From contig NZ_CP016279.1 in the NCBI RefSeq assembly GCF_001542625.1, forward strand, positions 2,046,001-2,110,000: DNA of 64,000 bases, written 5' to 3'. Every line of letters starts with the position of its first letter. Position 1 is the first letter of the stretch. The notes beneath the pieces are model-generated. The model saw only the letters and a program-made list of their open reading frames with translations. It ran no database searches and was not told the origin of the DNA. Below are positions 26,449 to 36,257 of the stretch, piece by piece. The translations under genes were made by a program, and so were the position numbers. Source of the stretch: Streptomyces griseochromogenes. GTDB lineage: Bacteria; Actinomycetota; Actinomycetes; Streptomycetales; Streptomycetaceae.

Positions 26449-28386
26449 ATGTCCGCCCCCACCACCCAACGCACGACCGTCTCCGAGCGCGAGGCCCGTC
26501 AGGTGGCGGAGGCCGCCCGGGAACAGGACTGGCGCAAGCCCAGTTTCGCCAAGGAGCTGTTCCTCGGGCGCTTCCGGCTCGACCTCATCCACCCCCACCC
26601 GCTCCCGGACCCGGAGAGCGTGCGGCGGGGCGAGGAGTTCCTCGCCGAGCTGCGCGCCTTCTGCGAGAGCACGATCGACTCCGCCCGCATCGAGCGCGAG
26701 GCACGCATCCCCGACGAGGTCGTCGCGGGCCTGAAGGAACTCGGCGCGCTCGGCATGAAGATCGACCCCAAGTACGGCGGCCTCGGTCTCACCCAGCTGT
26801 ACTACAACAAGGCCCTCGCCCTGGCCGGCTCCGTCAGCCCCGCGGTCGGTGCCCTGCTCTCCGCCCATCAGTCGATCGGCGTACCGCAGCCGCTGAAGAT
26901 GTTCGGCACCCAGGAGCAGAAGGACGCCTTCCTGCCCCGCTGCGCCCGCACCGACATCTCCGCCTTCCTGCTCACCGAGCCGGACGTCGGCTCCGACCCG
27001 GCCCGTCTCGCCACCACGGCCGTCCCGGACGGGGACGACTACGTCCTCGACGGGGTGAAACTGTGGACCACCAACGGGGTGGTCGCCGACCTGCTCGTCG
27101 TCATGGCGCGGGTGCCGAAGTCCGAGGGGCGCAAGGGCGGCATCACCGCCTTCGTGGTGGAGGCCACCGCCGAGGGCATCACCGTCGAGAACCGCAACGC
27201 CTTCATGGGCCTGCGCGGCATCGAGAACGGCGTCACCCGCTTCCACCAGGTCCGGGTCCCGGCAGCCAATCGCATCGGCCCCGAGGGCGCAGGCCTGAAG
27301 ATCGCGCTCACCACCCTCAACACCGGCCGGCTCTCGCTGCCCGCGATGTGCGCCGGCTCCGGCAAGTGGTGCCTGAAGATCGCCCGCGAATGGGCGGCCG
27401 AGCGGGAGCAGTGGGGCAAGCCCGTCGCGCTGCACGAGGCCGTCGGCTCCAAGATCAGCTTCATCGCCGCGACGACCTTCGCCCTGGAGGCCGTGCTCGA
27501 CCTGTCCTCGCAGATGGCCGACGAGGACCGCAACGACATCCGCATCGAGGCCGCCCTCGCCAAGCTCTACGGCTCCGAGATGGCCTGGCTGATGGCCGAC
27601 GAACTGGTCCAGATCCGCGGCGGCCGCGGCTACGAGACGGCCGAGTCGCTGAAGGCCCGCGGCGAACGGCCCGTCCCGGCCGAGCAGATGCTGCGCGACC
27701 TGCGCATCAACCGCATCTTCGAGGGCTCCACGGAGATCATGCATCTCCTCATCGCCCGCGAGGCCGTCGACGCCCACCTGTCGGTCGCCGGCGATCTCAT
27801 CGACCCCGACAAGTCCCTGTCGGACAAGGCGAAAGCGGGCGCGAACGCGGGCGTCTTCTATGCCAAGTGGCTGCCGCGGCTGGTCGCCGGACCCGGCCAA
27901 CTGCCGTCCTCGTACCACGAGTTCAAGCGCGAGACCGACCTGTCCGGGCATCTGCGCTACGTCGAGCGGCACGCCCGCAAACTGGCCCGCTCCACCTTCT
28001 ACGCCATGTCCCGCTGGCAGGGCCGGATGGAGACCAAGCAGGGCTTCCTCGGCCGGATCGTGGACATCGGCGCGGAGCTGTTCGCGATGAGCGCGGCCTG
28101 TGTGCGCGCCGAGCGGCTGCGCGGTGAGGGCGAGCACGGCCGCGAGGCCTACCAACTCGCCGACGCCTTCTGCCGCCAGGCCCGCATCCGGGTGGCGGAA
28201 CTCTTCGGCCGGCTGTGGGCCAACACCGACGACCTCGACCGCAAGGTGGTCAAGCAGGTGCTCGGCGGGGCCTACGAGTGGCTGGAGGAGGGCATCATCG
28301 ACCCGTCCGGGGACGGCCCGTGGATCGCGGATGCGACCCCCGGACCGTCCGCACGGGAGAATGAACGGCGCCCCTTCGGCGCCTAG
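26449..28386 (+). CDS. acyl-CoA dehydrogenase, long form
   Basis: A flavoenzyme of fatty-acid beta-oxidation, 645 residues, longer than the usual about 385 because of a C-terminal extension as in very-long-chain types. Visible: the FAD-binding FLLTEPDVGSDPARLATTAV and LWTTNG blocks, the INRIFEGSTEIM motif that carries the catalytic Glu in long-chain members, and a C-terminal helical domain after residue about 460. The ATG at 26449 follows AGGTGA at a good distance; a GTG nine bases upstream is the alternative. The N-terminal EQDWRKPSFAKELFLG is typical of actinobacterial FadE proteins. It stands alone. Confidence 0.9.
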   Translation: MSAPTTQRTTVSEREARQVAEAAREQDWRKPSFAKELFLGRFRLDLIHPHPLPDPESVRRGEEFLAELRAFCESTIDSARIEREARIPDEVVAGLKELGALGMKIDPKYGGLGLTQLYYNKALALAGSVSPAVGALLSAHQSIGVPQPLKMFGTQEQKDAFLPRCARTDISAFLLTEPDVGSDPARLATTAVPDGDDYVLDGVKLWTTNGVVADLLVVMARVPKSEGRKGGITAFVVEATAEGITVENRNAFMGLRGIENGVTRFHQVRVPAANRIGPEGAGLKIALTTLNTGRLSLPAMCAGSGKWCLKIAREWAAEREQWGKPVALHEAVGSKISFIAATTFALEAVLDLSSQMADEDRNDIRIEAALAKLYGSEMAWLMADELVQIRGGRGYETAESLKARGERPVPAEQMLRDLRINRIFEGSTEIMHLLIAREAVDAHLSVAGDLIDPDKSLSDKAKAGANAGVFYAKWLPRLVAGPGQLPSSYHEFKRETDLSGHLRYVERHARKLARSTFYAMSRWQGRMETKQGFLGRIVDIGAELFAMSAACVRAERLRGEGEHGREAYQLADAFCRQARIRVAELFGRLWANTDDLDRKVVKQVLGGAYEWLEEGIIDPSGDGPWIADATPGPSARENERRPFGA

Positions 28387-28418
28387 GCCGTTTCCCCGTG
28401 GACCGGGGCGGCCGGGGC

Positions 28419-28904
28419 TCAGACGCCCCAGGTGCCCTGGTCCACGGCGCAGTTCCAGCCCGTGCCCCTCAGGGTGAACTTCACCTTGTAGGAACGGGTG
28501 TTGAGCAGGTGCGTGGGCACCTTCAGACCGAGACTGGCCTTCTTCTTGAGCGTCGAGGCGTACACGGACACCGTCTTCGACGTGTTCTTGGTGACCTTGC
28601 CGCCGGTGGCCCTGGCGTGGCCGAAACGGATGTTCTTGACGTCCGTGACGGTGAACGTGACCTTTCCGAAGTTCTTGGTGGTGCTCTTGTTCTTGATTCC
28701 GAAGTAGAGGCCGCCGTTGGTCACCCAGCCGTGCGAGTCGACGTAGAAGCGGCTCGGGTAGACGAGGTCGATCGGGCAGCCGCCGGCCTGCGGCGTCCGC
28801 GCCGTGTGCGGCGCGGCCGAAGCGGCGGTGCCGAGGCCGAGTTGGGCGGCGGTGACCAGCCCTGCCGTGGCCAGGACGGCTGCGGTCGTGCGTGTGCGGT
28901 TCAT
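28419..28904 (-). CDS. small secreted basic protein, unknown function
   Basis: 161 residues: a Sec signal peptide (TTAAVLATAGLVTAAQLGLG, cleavage after ASA) and a Lys/Thr-rich mature part with two Cys residues (GGCPIDLVYP and GTGWNCAVDQGTW) that could form a disulfide. The middle (FGKVTFTVTDVKNIRFG, TKNTSKTVSVYASTLKKKASL) looks like a beta-sandwich with alternating hydrophobic residues. GGGGAGGAG precedes the ATG. I do not recognise the family. Small, basic and exported, it could bind cell wall or extracellular polymer, but that is a guess. Confidence 0.82.
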   Translation of the reverse strand: MNRTRTTAAVLATAGLVTAAQLGLGTAASAAPHTARTPQAGGCPIDLVYPSRFYVDSHGWVTNGGLYFGIKNKSTTKNFGKVTFTVTDVKNIRFGHARATGGKVTKNTSKTVSVYASTLKKKASLGLKVPTHLLNTRSYKVKFTLRGTGWNCAVDQGTWGV

Positions 28905-29276
28905 CGTGGTGACTCCTCCCCGTTGGGGGCCCTGTTGGACGGGCCGAACAGGAAGGATGCCATCCTTGGTGGCCGAAAGCGCGCCATTTGCCGCAGTGTT
29001 GAACTGTCACCCATGTGCCGGACGTGGGCACGCCGCTCCCGGTACGCGTCCGACCCGGTGTCCGGGCCGCTGCCGGAGTTCTCGATCTGTGCCCACTCGG
29101 TGCTCAGGTTTGTGTCGGACCGGTTGTCCACCGGCCCGGGACCGAAATGTGATCACGGGATCTTCACCGTGACTTTACAACGGGAAAACCACTCCATCCG
29201 GCGACGAAAGCTGTTAACGCACCCGCCCGAGGGATGCCCTGTCCTGGCGGCCGGCACTTGCGGCAACAATGGAGGG
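28905..29276. promoter_or_regulatory. divergent promoter region between the secreted-protein gene and dxr
   Basis: 372 bases without a gene. Near the minus-strand gene are two adjacent inverted repeats in its leader: CCTGTT/AACAGG (28931-28936 with 28947-28952) and the 15-base palindrome AAGGATGCCATCCTT (28953-28967). On the dxr side, AACAAT ends six bases before the ATG, and TTTACA occurs around 29172. Confidence 0.4.
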
Positions 29277-30548
29277 ATGACCGACAGTCCCGCCAGTCCG
29301 GCGCCCCTCGCCGATCCGCACCTCGTCTACGACCCCCTCGCGGCCGACGGCCCGAAGGACGTGGTGATCCTCGGCTCCACCGGGTCCATCGGAACCCAGG
29401 CCATCGACCTCGTGCTGCGCAACCCCGACCGCTTCCGGGTCACCGCCCTCTCCGCGCACGGCAGCCGCACCGCCCTCCTCGCCGAGCAGGCGCACCGCCT
29501 GCGGGTGCGGACCGTGGCCGTCGCCCGCGAGGACGCCGTACCGGCCCTGCGCGAGGCGCTGGCCGAGCGGTACGGCGCCGGTGAGCCGCTCCCCGAGATC
29601 CTCGCCGGACCGGACGCGGCCACCCAGGTCGCCTCGTCCGACTGCCATACCGTTCTCAACGGCATCACCGGATCCATCGGCCTCGCGCCCACCCTGGCCG
29701 CCCTGGAGGCGGGCCGCACCCTCGCGCTCGCCAACAAGGAGTCGCTGATCGTCGGCGGCCCACTGGTCAAGGCGCTCGCCAAGCCCGGCCAGATCATCCC
29801 GGTCGACTCCGAGCACGCCGCGCTCTTCCAGGCGCTCGCCGCCGGCACCCGCGCCGATGTGCGCAAGCTGGTCGTCACCGCCTCCGGCGGCCCCTTCCGC
29901 GGCCGCACCAAGGCGGAGCTGGCGAACGTCACCGTCGAGGACGCCCTGGCCCACCCCACCTGGGCGATGGGCCCGGTGATCACGATCAACTCGGCGACCC
30001 TCGTCAACAAGGGACTGGAAGTCATCGAGGCCCATCTCCTCTACGACATTCCCTTCGACCGCATTGAGGTCGTCGTGCATCCCCAGTCGTATGTTCACTC
30101 GATGGTCGAGTTCACCGACGGATCCACGATCGCCCAGGCGACGCCCCCCGACATGCGCGGGCCCATCGCCGTCGGCCTGGGCTGGCCCGAGCGCGTCCCG
30201 GACGCGGCGCCCGCCTTCGACTGGAGCAAGGCCTCCACCTGGGAGTTCTTCCCGCTGGACAACGAGGCCTTCCCCTCGGTGAACCTCGCCCGGCACGTGG
30301 GGCGGCTCGCGGGCACCGCCCCGGCGGTGTTCAATGCGGCCAACGAGGAGTGCGTCGAGGCCTTCCGCACCGGCGCGCTGCCCTTCAACGGCATCATGGA
30401 TACCGTCACCAGGGTGGTCGAGGAGCACGGCACCCCGGTCACGGGAACTTCACTCACCGTTTCGGACGTCCTCGAAGCGGAGACCTGGGCACGGGCCCGG
30501 GCACGCGAACTGACAGACCGGACGGCAACCGCGGAGGCGCGTGCATGA
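29277..30548 (+). CDS. dxr: 1-deoxy-D-xylulose-5-phosphate reductoisomerase
   Basis: The second enzyme of the MEP isoprenoid pathway, making 2-C-methyl-D-erythritol-4-phosphate with NADPH. The 423-residue protein has the NADPH loop GSTGSIG at 33-39, the catalytic region [10 protein letters not shown], the metal-binding PVDSEHAAL (Asp, Glu), and [13 protein letters not shown] with the active-site His. GGAGGG abuts the ATG with no spacing, so it cannot work as a normal ribosome site; together with AACAAT just upstream this suggests a leaderless or nearly leaderless message. Its stop overlaps the start of rseP in ATGA. Confidence 0.96.
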   Translation: MTDSPASPAPLADPHLVYDPLAADGPKDVVILGSTGSIGTQAIDLVLRNPDRFRVTALSAHGSRTALLAEQAHRLRVRTVAVAREDAVPALREALAERYGAGEPLPEILAGPDAATQVASSDCHTVLNGITGSIGLAPTLAALEAGRTLALANKESLIVGGPLVKALAKPGQIIPVDSEHAALFQALAAGTRADVRKLVVTASGGPFRGRTKAELANVTVEDALAHPTWAMGPVITINSATLVNKGLEVIEAHLLYDIPFDRIEVVVHPQSYVHSMVEFTDGSTIAQATPPDMRGPIAVGLGWPERVPDAAPAFDWSKASTWEFFPLDNEAFPSVNLARHVGRLAGTAPAVFNAANEECVEAFRTGALPFNGIMDTVTRVVEEHGTPVTGTSLTVSDVLEAETWARARARELTDRTATAEARA

Positions 30549-31849
30549 CGACCTTGATGTTCATCCTCGGCATAGTGGTCTTCGCGGTCGGCCTGCTCGT
30601 CTCGATCGCCTGGCACGAGCTGGGGCACCTGTCCACGGCCAAGCTCTTCGGCATCCGCGTCCCGCAGTACATGGTCGGCTTCGGCCCGACCGTCTGGTCG
30701 CGGAAGAAGGGCGAGACCGAGTACGGCATCAAGGCGGTCCCGCTCGGCGGCTACATCCGCATGATCGGCATGTTCCCGCCCGACGACGCCGGCCGGATCT
30801 CCGCCCGCTCCACCTCGCCGTGGCGCGGCATGATCGAGGACGCCCGCTCGGCGGCCTTCGAGGAACTCAAGCCCGGTGACGAGACGCGCATGTTCTACAC
30901 GCGCAAGCCGTGGAAGCGCGTCATCGTCATGTTCGCGGGCCCGTTCATGAACCTGATCCTCGCGGTCGCCCTGTTCCTCACCGTGCTGATGGGCTTCGGC
31001 ATCCAGCAGCAGACCACGACCGTCGCCTCGGTCTCGCCCTGTGTCATCGCGGCGAGCGAGAACCGCGACAGCTGCAAGAAGTCCGACGCGCCCTCCCCGG
31101 CCGCGGCCGCCGGCATGAAGAACGGCGACAAGATCGTCTCCTTCGACGGCAAGCCGACCAAGGACTGGAACACGCTGTCCGACCTCATCCGCGACAGCGC
31201 CGGCAAGGAGGTGGCCGTCGTCGTCGACCGCAAGGGCCAGGAACTGACCCTGCACGCGAAGATCGCCACCAACCAGGTCGCCAAGAAGGACTCCAGCGGC
31301 ACCTACGTCCAGGGCCAGTACGTCAAGGCCGGCTTCCTGGGCTTCAGCGCCGCCACCGGCGTCGTCCAGCAGGACTTCGGCGACTCCGTGACCTGGATGA
31401 CCGACCGGGTCGGCGACGCGGTCGACTCCCTGGTCGCTCTGCCCGGCAAGATCCCGGCCCTGTGGGACGCGGCCTTCGGCAACGGCCCGCGCGAGCCGGA
31501 CTCCCCGATGGGCATCGTCGGCGCGGCCCGGATCACCGGCGACATCGCCACCCTGGACATCCCCGCCTCGCAGCAGGTGGCCATGTTCGTCTTCGTGCTG
31601 GCCGGCTTCAACCTCTCCCTGTTCCTGTTCAACATGCTCCCGCTGCTCCCGCTCGACGGCGGGCACATCGCGGGCGCCCTGTGGGAGTCGCTCAGGCGGA
31701 ACGTGGCGCGGGTGCTGCGCCGGCCGGACCCCGGTCCGTTCGACGTGGCCAAGCTGATGCCAGTGGCCTACGTGGTGGCCGGGATCTTCGTCTGCTTCAC
31801 CGTCCTGGTGCTCATCGCGGACGTGGTCAACCCGGTGAAAATCTCCTAG
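30545..31849 (+). CDS. rseP: RIP site-2 metalloprotease (RseP family)
   Basis: An intramembrane zinc protease, 434 residues. The HELGH motif (His24, Glu25, His28) is in the first membrane helix, a PDZ domain ([17 protein letters not shown]) lies in the middle, and the third zinc ligand is in [13 protein letters not shown] near the C-terminus. Such proteases cleave anti-sigma factors or signal-peptide remnants in the membrane. The four-base overlap with dxr means coupled translation, an arrangement seen in many bacteria. A 33-base hairpin follows. Confidence 0.94.
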   Translation: MTTLMFILGIVVFAVGLLVSIAWHELGHLSTAKLFGIRVPQYMVGFGPTVWSRKKGETEYGIKAVPLGGYIRMIGMFPPDDAGRISARSTSPWRGMIEDARSAAFEELKPGDETRMFYTRKPWKRVIVMFAGPFMNLILAVALFLTVLMGFGIQQQTTTVASVSPCVIAASENRDSCKKSDAPSPAAAAGMKNGDKIVSFDGKPTKDWNTLSDLIRDSAGKEVAVVVDRKGQELTLHAKIATNQVAKKDSSGTYVQGQYVKAGFLGFSAATGVVQQDFGDSVTWMTDRVGDAVDSLVALPGKIPALWDAAFGNGPREPDSPMGIVGAARITGDIATLDIPASQQVAMFVFVLAGFNLSLFLFNMLPLLPLDGGHIAGALWESLRRNVARVLRRPDPGPFDVAKLMPVAYVVAGIFVCFTVLVLIADVVNPVKIS

Positions 31850-31863
31850 CCATCGCAGGTTCG

Positions 31864-31896
31864 AGGCGGCCTGGAACGCTGTGTTCCGGGCCGCCT
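31864..31896 (+). terminator. intrinsic terminator after rseP
   Basis: A 14-bp stem with one G-U pair (31864-31877 with 31883-31896), loop GCTGT. It separates dxr-rseP from ispG. Confidence 0.75.
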
Positions 31897-32018
31897 TCCA
31901 TTGAGTGGGTTTGCCGGGTGGGATGTGCTGGCGCGGGGCCCGGTGCCGTAACCTCGAAGCCTGGAGCCCGCCGTTCACGGGACCGGACCTTGATCCACGA
32001 CTTGGGGTTGCACAGCAG

Positions 32019-33176
<1,158 letters not shown>

Positions 33177-33182
33177 GGTCTC

Positions 33183-33258
33183 AGTGGGGCCGCGCCCCCG
33201 AAAGGGGCGCGGGGAACCGCGCGACCGGCCACAGGAGACCGGCAGCCGCCCGCAGACC
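33183..33258 (+). repeat. Streptomyces intergenic repeat containing the ispG terminator
   Basis: A 9-bp stem (33190-33198 with 33204-33212, loop CGAAA) followed by GGGGAACCGCGCGACCGGCC. I recognise this hairpin-plus-tail unit as a repeat scattered between genes in many Streptomyces genomes; a related but shorter hairpin follows proS at 37976. Confidence 0.6.
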
Positions 33259-33343
33259 AGAACCCCCTGGCTCCGAGGCGCACCGGCCAAGCGGCGCAGC
33301 TATAGTGCGGAGATCAGCAGAACCCCAGCGTGAGGCCCCGCAC

Positions 33344-34192
33344 GTGTTGACCCAGACCACCTCACGGGTGCTCGATCCGAGCGACCTTGACGCCGCGCTC
33401 GCGGTCCTCGACCGCGAGCCGGTCGCGAACGCCTTCGTGACCTCACGGGTCCAGATCGCGGGCCTCGACCCGTGGCGCCTCGGCGGCGAGATGTGGGGCT
33501 GGTACGAGGACGGCATGCTCACGTCCCTGTGCTACGCGGGCGCCAACCTCGTGCCCATCTGCGCCACCCCGCGCGCCGTGCGCGCCTTCGCCGACCGGGC
33601 CCGCAGGGCCGGTCGGCGCTGCTCCTCCATCGTCGGCCCCGCCGAATCCACCGCCGCCCTGTGGCGCCTGCTGGAACCGCACTGGGGCCCGGCCCGCGAG
33701 GTCCGCGCCCAGCAGCCCCTGATGGTCACCGACCGCATGCCCGTCGACATCGCCCCGGATCCGTACGTCCGACGCATCCGCAAGGACGAGATGGAGACGA
33801 TCATGCCGGCGTGCGTGGCGATGTTCACCGAAGAGGTCGGCGTCTCCCCGATGGCCGGGGACGGCGGCCTGCTCTACCAGGCCCGGGTCGCCGAGCTCGT
33901 GGGCTCCGGCCGCTCCTTCGCCCGTGTCGACGAACAGGGCAAGGTCGTCTTCAAGGCGGAGATCGGCGCGGCGACCACCCAGGCCTGCCAGATCCAGGGC
34001 GTATGGGTCGCCCCCGAATACCGGGGGAAGGGCCTGGCGGTCCCCGGCATGGCGGCGGTCCTGCGCTACGCCCTGGCGGATGTCGCCCCCGTGGTCAGCC
34101 TCTATGTGAACGACTTCAACACGGCGGCGCGACGGACGTACCGGCGGGTGGGGTTCCAGGAGGTCGGCGCGTTCATGAGCATCCTCTTCTAG
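33344..34192 (+). CDS. GNAT N-acetyltransferase with DUF4081-type N-terminus
   Basis: 282 residues. The C-terminal half is a GNAT fold: QGVWVAPEYRGKGLAVPGM is the acetyl-CoA pyrophosphate loop (V-x-P-x-x-R-x-x-G), and SLYVNDFNTAARRTYRRVGF is the terminal motif. The N-terminal half (DLDAALAVLDREPVANAFVTSRV) matches the DUF4081 partner domain of this actinobacterial group. The GTG start at 33344 follows GAGG at eight bases; a TATAGT hexamer (33301-33306) may be its -10. Substrate unknown. Its place after ispG is conserved in Streptomyces as I recall. Confidence 0.85.
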   Translation: MLTQTTSRVLDPSDLDAALAVLDREPVANAFVTSRVQIAGLDPWRLGGEMWGWYEDGMLTSLCYAGANLVPICATPRAVRAFADRARRAGRRCSSIVGPAESTAALWRLLEPHWGPAREVRAQQPLMVTDRMPVDIAPDPYVRRIRKDEMETIMPACVAMFTEEVGVSPMAGDGGLLYQARVAELVGSGRSFARVDEQGKVVFKAEIGAATTQACQIQGVWVAPEYRGKGLAVPGMAAVLRYALADVAPVVSLYVNDFNTAARRTYRRVGFQEVGAFMSILF

Positions 34193-34210
34193 AGGGGGAA
34201 GAGGCCTGGT

Positions 34211-34693
34211 TCACTCCGGCAGCAGGGCCAGGAGCTGCTTAGTGTGGCCGGGCAGTTCCACGTCGGCGAGACCCGTGATGAGGTCCCTGAGCGGCATGGG
34301 CCGATCGACCAGAAGCGTGTCGGCGGAGAGGAGCAGGCTGGGCACCCGGGTGTCGAGTTCGGCCTCGCTCAGCATCGGCCCGCCGAGTGCGCACAGGGCG
34401 TCCGCCTGGATCCGGATGCGCTCCCGGAGCCCCGCGTTGCCGCCGGCGAGCGCGATGGCGCGTTCGATGGTCCAGGTGTCGAGCGCGACGCGGTTGTCGT
34501 ACGTGGTCCTCGCCCCCGCGGTGACGGCGGAGACCGCGGTGATGGTGGCGCCGTTGACGAGGGTGACGTGCGCCAGGATCTGGTCGGCGTTCCACTCACC
34601 GGCCGGCGGGACGGGTTTCGCGCCGGAGCCGGCCACTGTGGCGGCGGCCTCCAGCAGTGCGCGGTAGGCGTCCCGAAGCGATGCGGTGTCCAT
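34211..34693 (-). CDS. DinB/maleylpyruvate isomerase-like four-helix protein
   Basis: 160 residues, mostly helical, with WNADQILAHVTLVNGATI, where the His of the DinB/mycothiol-dependent isomerase metal site usually lies, and a second His in PGHTKQLLALL. A full three-ligand site is not obvious. AGGAG lies seven bases before the ATG. It is the downstream partner of the ArsR-SRPBCC fusion gene (67-base gap, same strand), a pairing that suggests a detoxification or lipid-binding pathway. Function inferred from fold only. Confidence 0.7.
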   Translation of the reverse strand: MDTASLRDAYRALLEAAATVAGSGAKPVPPAGEWNADQILAHVTLVNGATITAVSAVTAGARTTYDNRVALDTWTIERAIALAGGNAGLRERIRIQADALCALGGPMLSEAELDTRVPSLLLSADTLLVDRPMPLRDLITGLADVELPGHTKQLLALLPE

Positions 34694-34759
34694 CAGTCTG
34701 CTCCTCGCCGTCGTCGCTGTCCTTGCTGTCCTAGCTGTCCTCGTGATCGTCGTGCCGTT

Positions 34760-35569
34760 TCAGCTGTGCGCACGATGCATCTCCCACGGCGCCTGCGGGA
34801 GGACCTCCCCGGTCTCCAGCAGCGACTTGAGGTTCGCCAGCACGGCCGGCCAACCCTGCGAAATCCCGTTGAACATCGCCTCGTTGGCGAGGTTCTCGTG
34901 GGTGACGGTGAGACGGACGATGTCGTGGTGCGGCTCGACGAGGAAGGTGACGACCGACGGCTCGCGGGGCAGCTCGGCGTCGGGGGCGTCGTCGAAGGTG
35001 ATGACGAGGCGCGTCGGGGGTTCGGCCGCCAGCACGCGGCCGAAGACGTCGACGGTGCCCGATCCGTCCACCCGCCGGTGCTCCCAGTCCGAGCCCGGCT
35101 GCCAGTCCGAGACATTGGCGTGGCCCCAGTAGCGTGCCGTCAGGTCGGCGTCCGTCAGGGCCCGCCACACCTGCTCGGCGCTGGCGCGGATGTAGGTGAC
35201 GTAGACGTACGTCGGCACGGATGCGGGTGTGTCGGTCATGGCGTACTCCTCTGCCTGTTTCTTGATGGCACTGATGGCTTGCAGGCGGGGCTTGTCGAAC
35301 TCCGAGATCCAGCGCTCCTCGATCTCGTGGATCGGGGCCGGGTTGAGGTAGTGGAGCCGTTCCCGTCCGCGCCGTACGACCGTGACGAGGTCGGCCTGCC
35401 GGAGAAGGTCGAGATGCTGTGTCGCCGACTGGCGTGTCATGGCCAGGCGTTCGCACAGCTCTCGCAGCGTCTGCCCGTTCTGTTCGCGCAGACGGTCGAG
35501 CAGGAGTCGTCGGGTGGGGTCGGCCAGCGCTTTGAAGACCGAGTCCATCGCTCTCGCTTCGTGGCTCAC
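34760..35569 (-). CDS. ArsR-family regulator fused to an SRPBCC (AHSA1) domain
   Basis: 269 residues. Residues about 8-90 are an ArsR winged helix (MDSVFKALADPTRRLLLDRL, LAMTRQSATQHLDLLRQADL) with no metal-binding cysteines. The rest is a hydrophobic-ligand SRPBCC fold (VYVTYIRASAEQVWRALTDA, ARYWGHANVSDWQPGSDW). The two functions are separate genes in most genomes; here the linker contains an internal Met (AMTDTPASVP) where the separate SRPBCC gene would start. The GTG at 35569 sits six bases after a CATAAT -10 box, so the transcript is probably leaderless; ATG 35548 is the alternative start. It likely represses itself through the operator at 35577-35600. Confidence 0.88.
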   Translation of the reverse strand: MSHEARAMDSVFKALADPTRRLLLDRLREQNGQTLRELCERLAMTRQSATQHLDLLRQADLVTVVRRGRERLHYLNPAPIHEIEERWISEFDKPRLQAISAIKKQAEEYAMTDTPASVPTYVYVTYIRASAEQVWRALTDADLTARYWGHANVSDWQPGSDWEHRRVDGSGTVDVFGRVLAAEPPTRLVITFDDAPDAELPREPSVVTFLVEPHHDIVRLTVTHENLANEAMFNGISQGWPAVLANLKSLLETGEVLPQAPWEMHRAHS

Positions 35570-35575
35570 CCTTCG

Positions 35576-35606
35576 ATTATGCAGGCATTTACCTGCCTAA
35601 TGTCAA
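35576..35606 (-). promoter_or_regulatory. promoter with operator in the spacer, ArsR-SRPBCC gene
   Basis: On the minus strand, perfect TTGACA (35601-35606) and CATAAT (35576-35581) are 19 bases apart. A 24-base palindrome (35577-35600: TTA, GCAGG, six-base centre, CCTGC, TAA) fills the spacer. Transcription should start at or next to the GTG codon. Confidence 0.75.
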
Positions 35607-35652
35607 ACGGTGCCCGGGCTGCGGGCGCCACCTGCCCTGTACGCTCCCCCGC

Positions 35653-36183
35653 ATGGACGTCGTGATCGGCCCCCTGGACCTCTCAGCCCACGTAGACGAG
35701 GCCTTGGCAGTCCAAGCCGTAGCCTTCGGACTCGGCCCCGACGAGGTGGCCGTACGCCGCCAGATCGTCCAGCGCCACATGCAGTACACGGGCGCGCGCG
35801 CCCTCGGCGCGACCAGCGAAGGGCGCCTCGTGGGGTTCGTCTACGGCATGCCCAACTCGCGCACCCACTGGTGGTCCACGGTCGTGGAGCCCTATCTGCG
35901 CGCCCGGGACAACGACTTCTGGCTGGACGACTCCTTCGTCATCACCGAGCTGCACGTCCACCCCGGCCACCAGAACCGCGGCATCGGCCGCCGCCTGATC
36001 ACGACGATCACCGACGGCGCCGGCGAGCCCCGCTCGATCCTCTCCGCGATCGACACCGACAGCCCCGCCCGCGGCCTCTACCACTCCCTCGGCTACGTCG
36101 ACCTCGCCCGCCAGGTCCACTTCCCGAGCGCCCCCAAGCCCTACGCCGTGATGGGCGCCCCCCTGCCGCTGCGGCGGAGATAA
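35653..36183 (+). CDS. GNAT family N-acetyltransferase
   Basis: 176 residues with the GNAT core: ITELHVHPGHQNRGIGRRLI carries the V-x-P-x-x-Q/R-x-x-G-x-G acetyl-CoA loop, and SPARGLYHSLGYVDLAR is the closing motif. The ATG has no ribosome site; TACGCT (35640-35645) ends seven bases before it, which suggests a leaderless transcript. Substrate not predictable. It is divergent from the ArsR-SRPBCC gene and could share its control region. Confidence 0.85.
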   Translation: MDVVIGPLDLSAHVDEALAVQAVAFGLGPDEVAVRRQIVQRHMQYTGARALGATSEGRLVGFVYGMPNSRTHWWSTVVEPYLRARDNDFWLDDSFVITELHVHPGHQNRGIGRRLITTITDGAGEPRSILSAIDTDSPARGLYHSLGYVDLARQVHFPSAPKPYAVMGAPLPLRRR

Positions 36184-36257
36184 CCGATTTCCACCGGCAC
36201 AGCAAGCCCGGCTAACCTCCTAGCCATCACCGTTTTCCCGGCAGGAGTACGAGAACC

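Noticed and set aside
31855..31866. CAGGTTCGAGGC as a tRNA T-loop
   Set aside because: No acceptor, D or anticodon arm can be folded around it; it belongs to the terminator after rseP.
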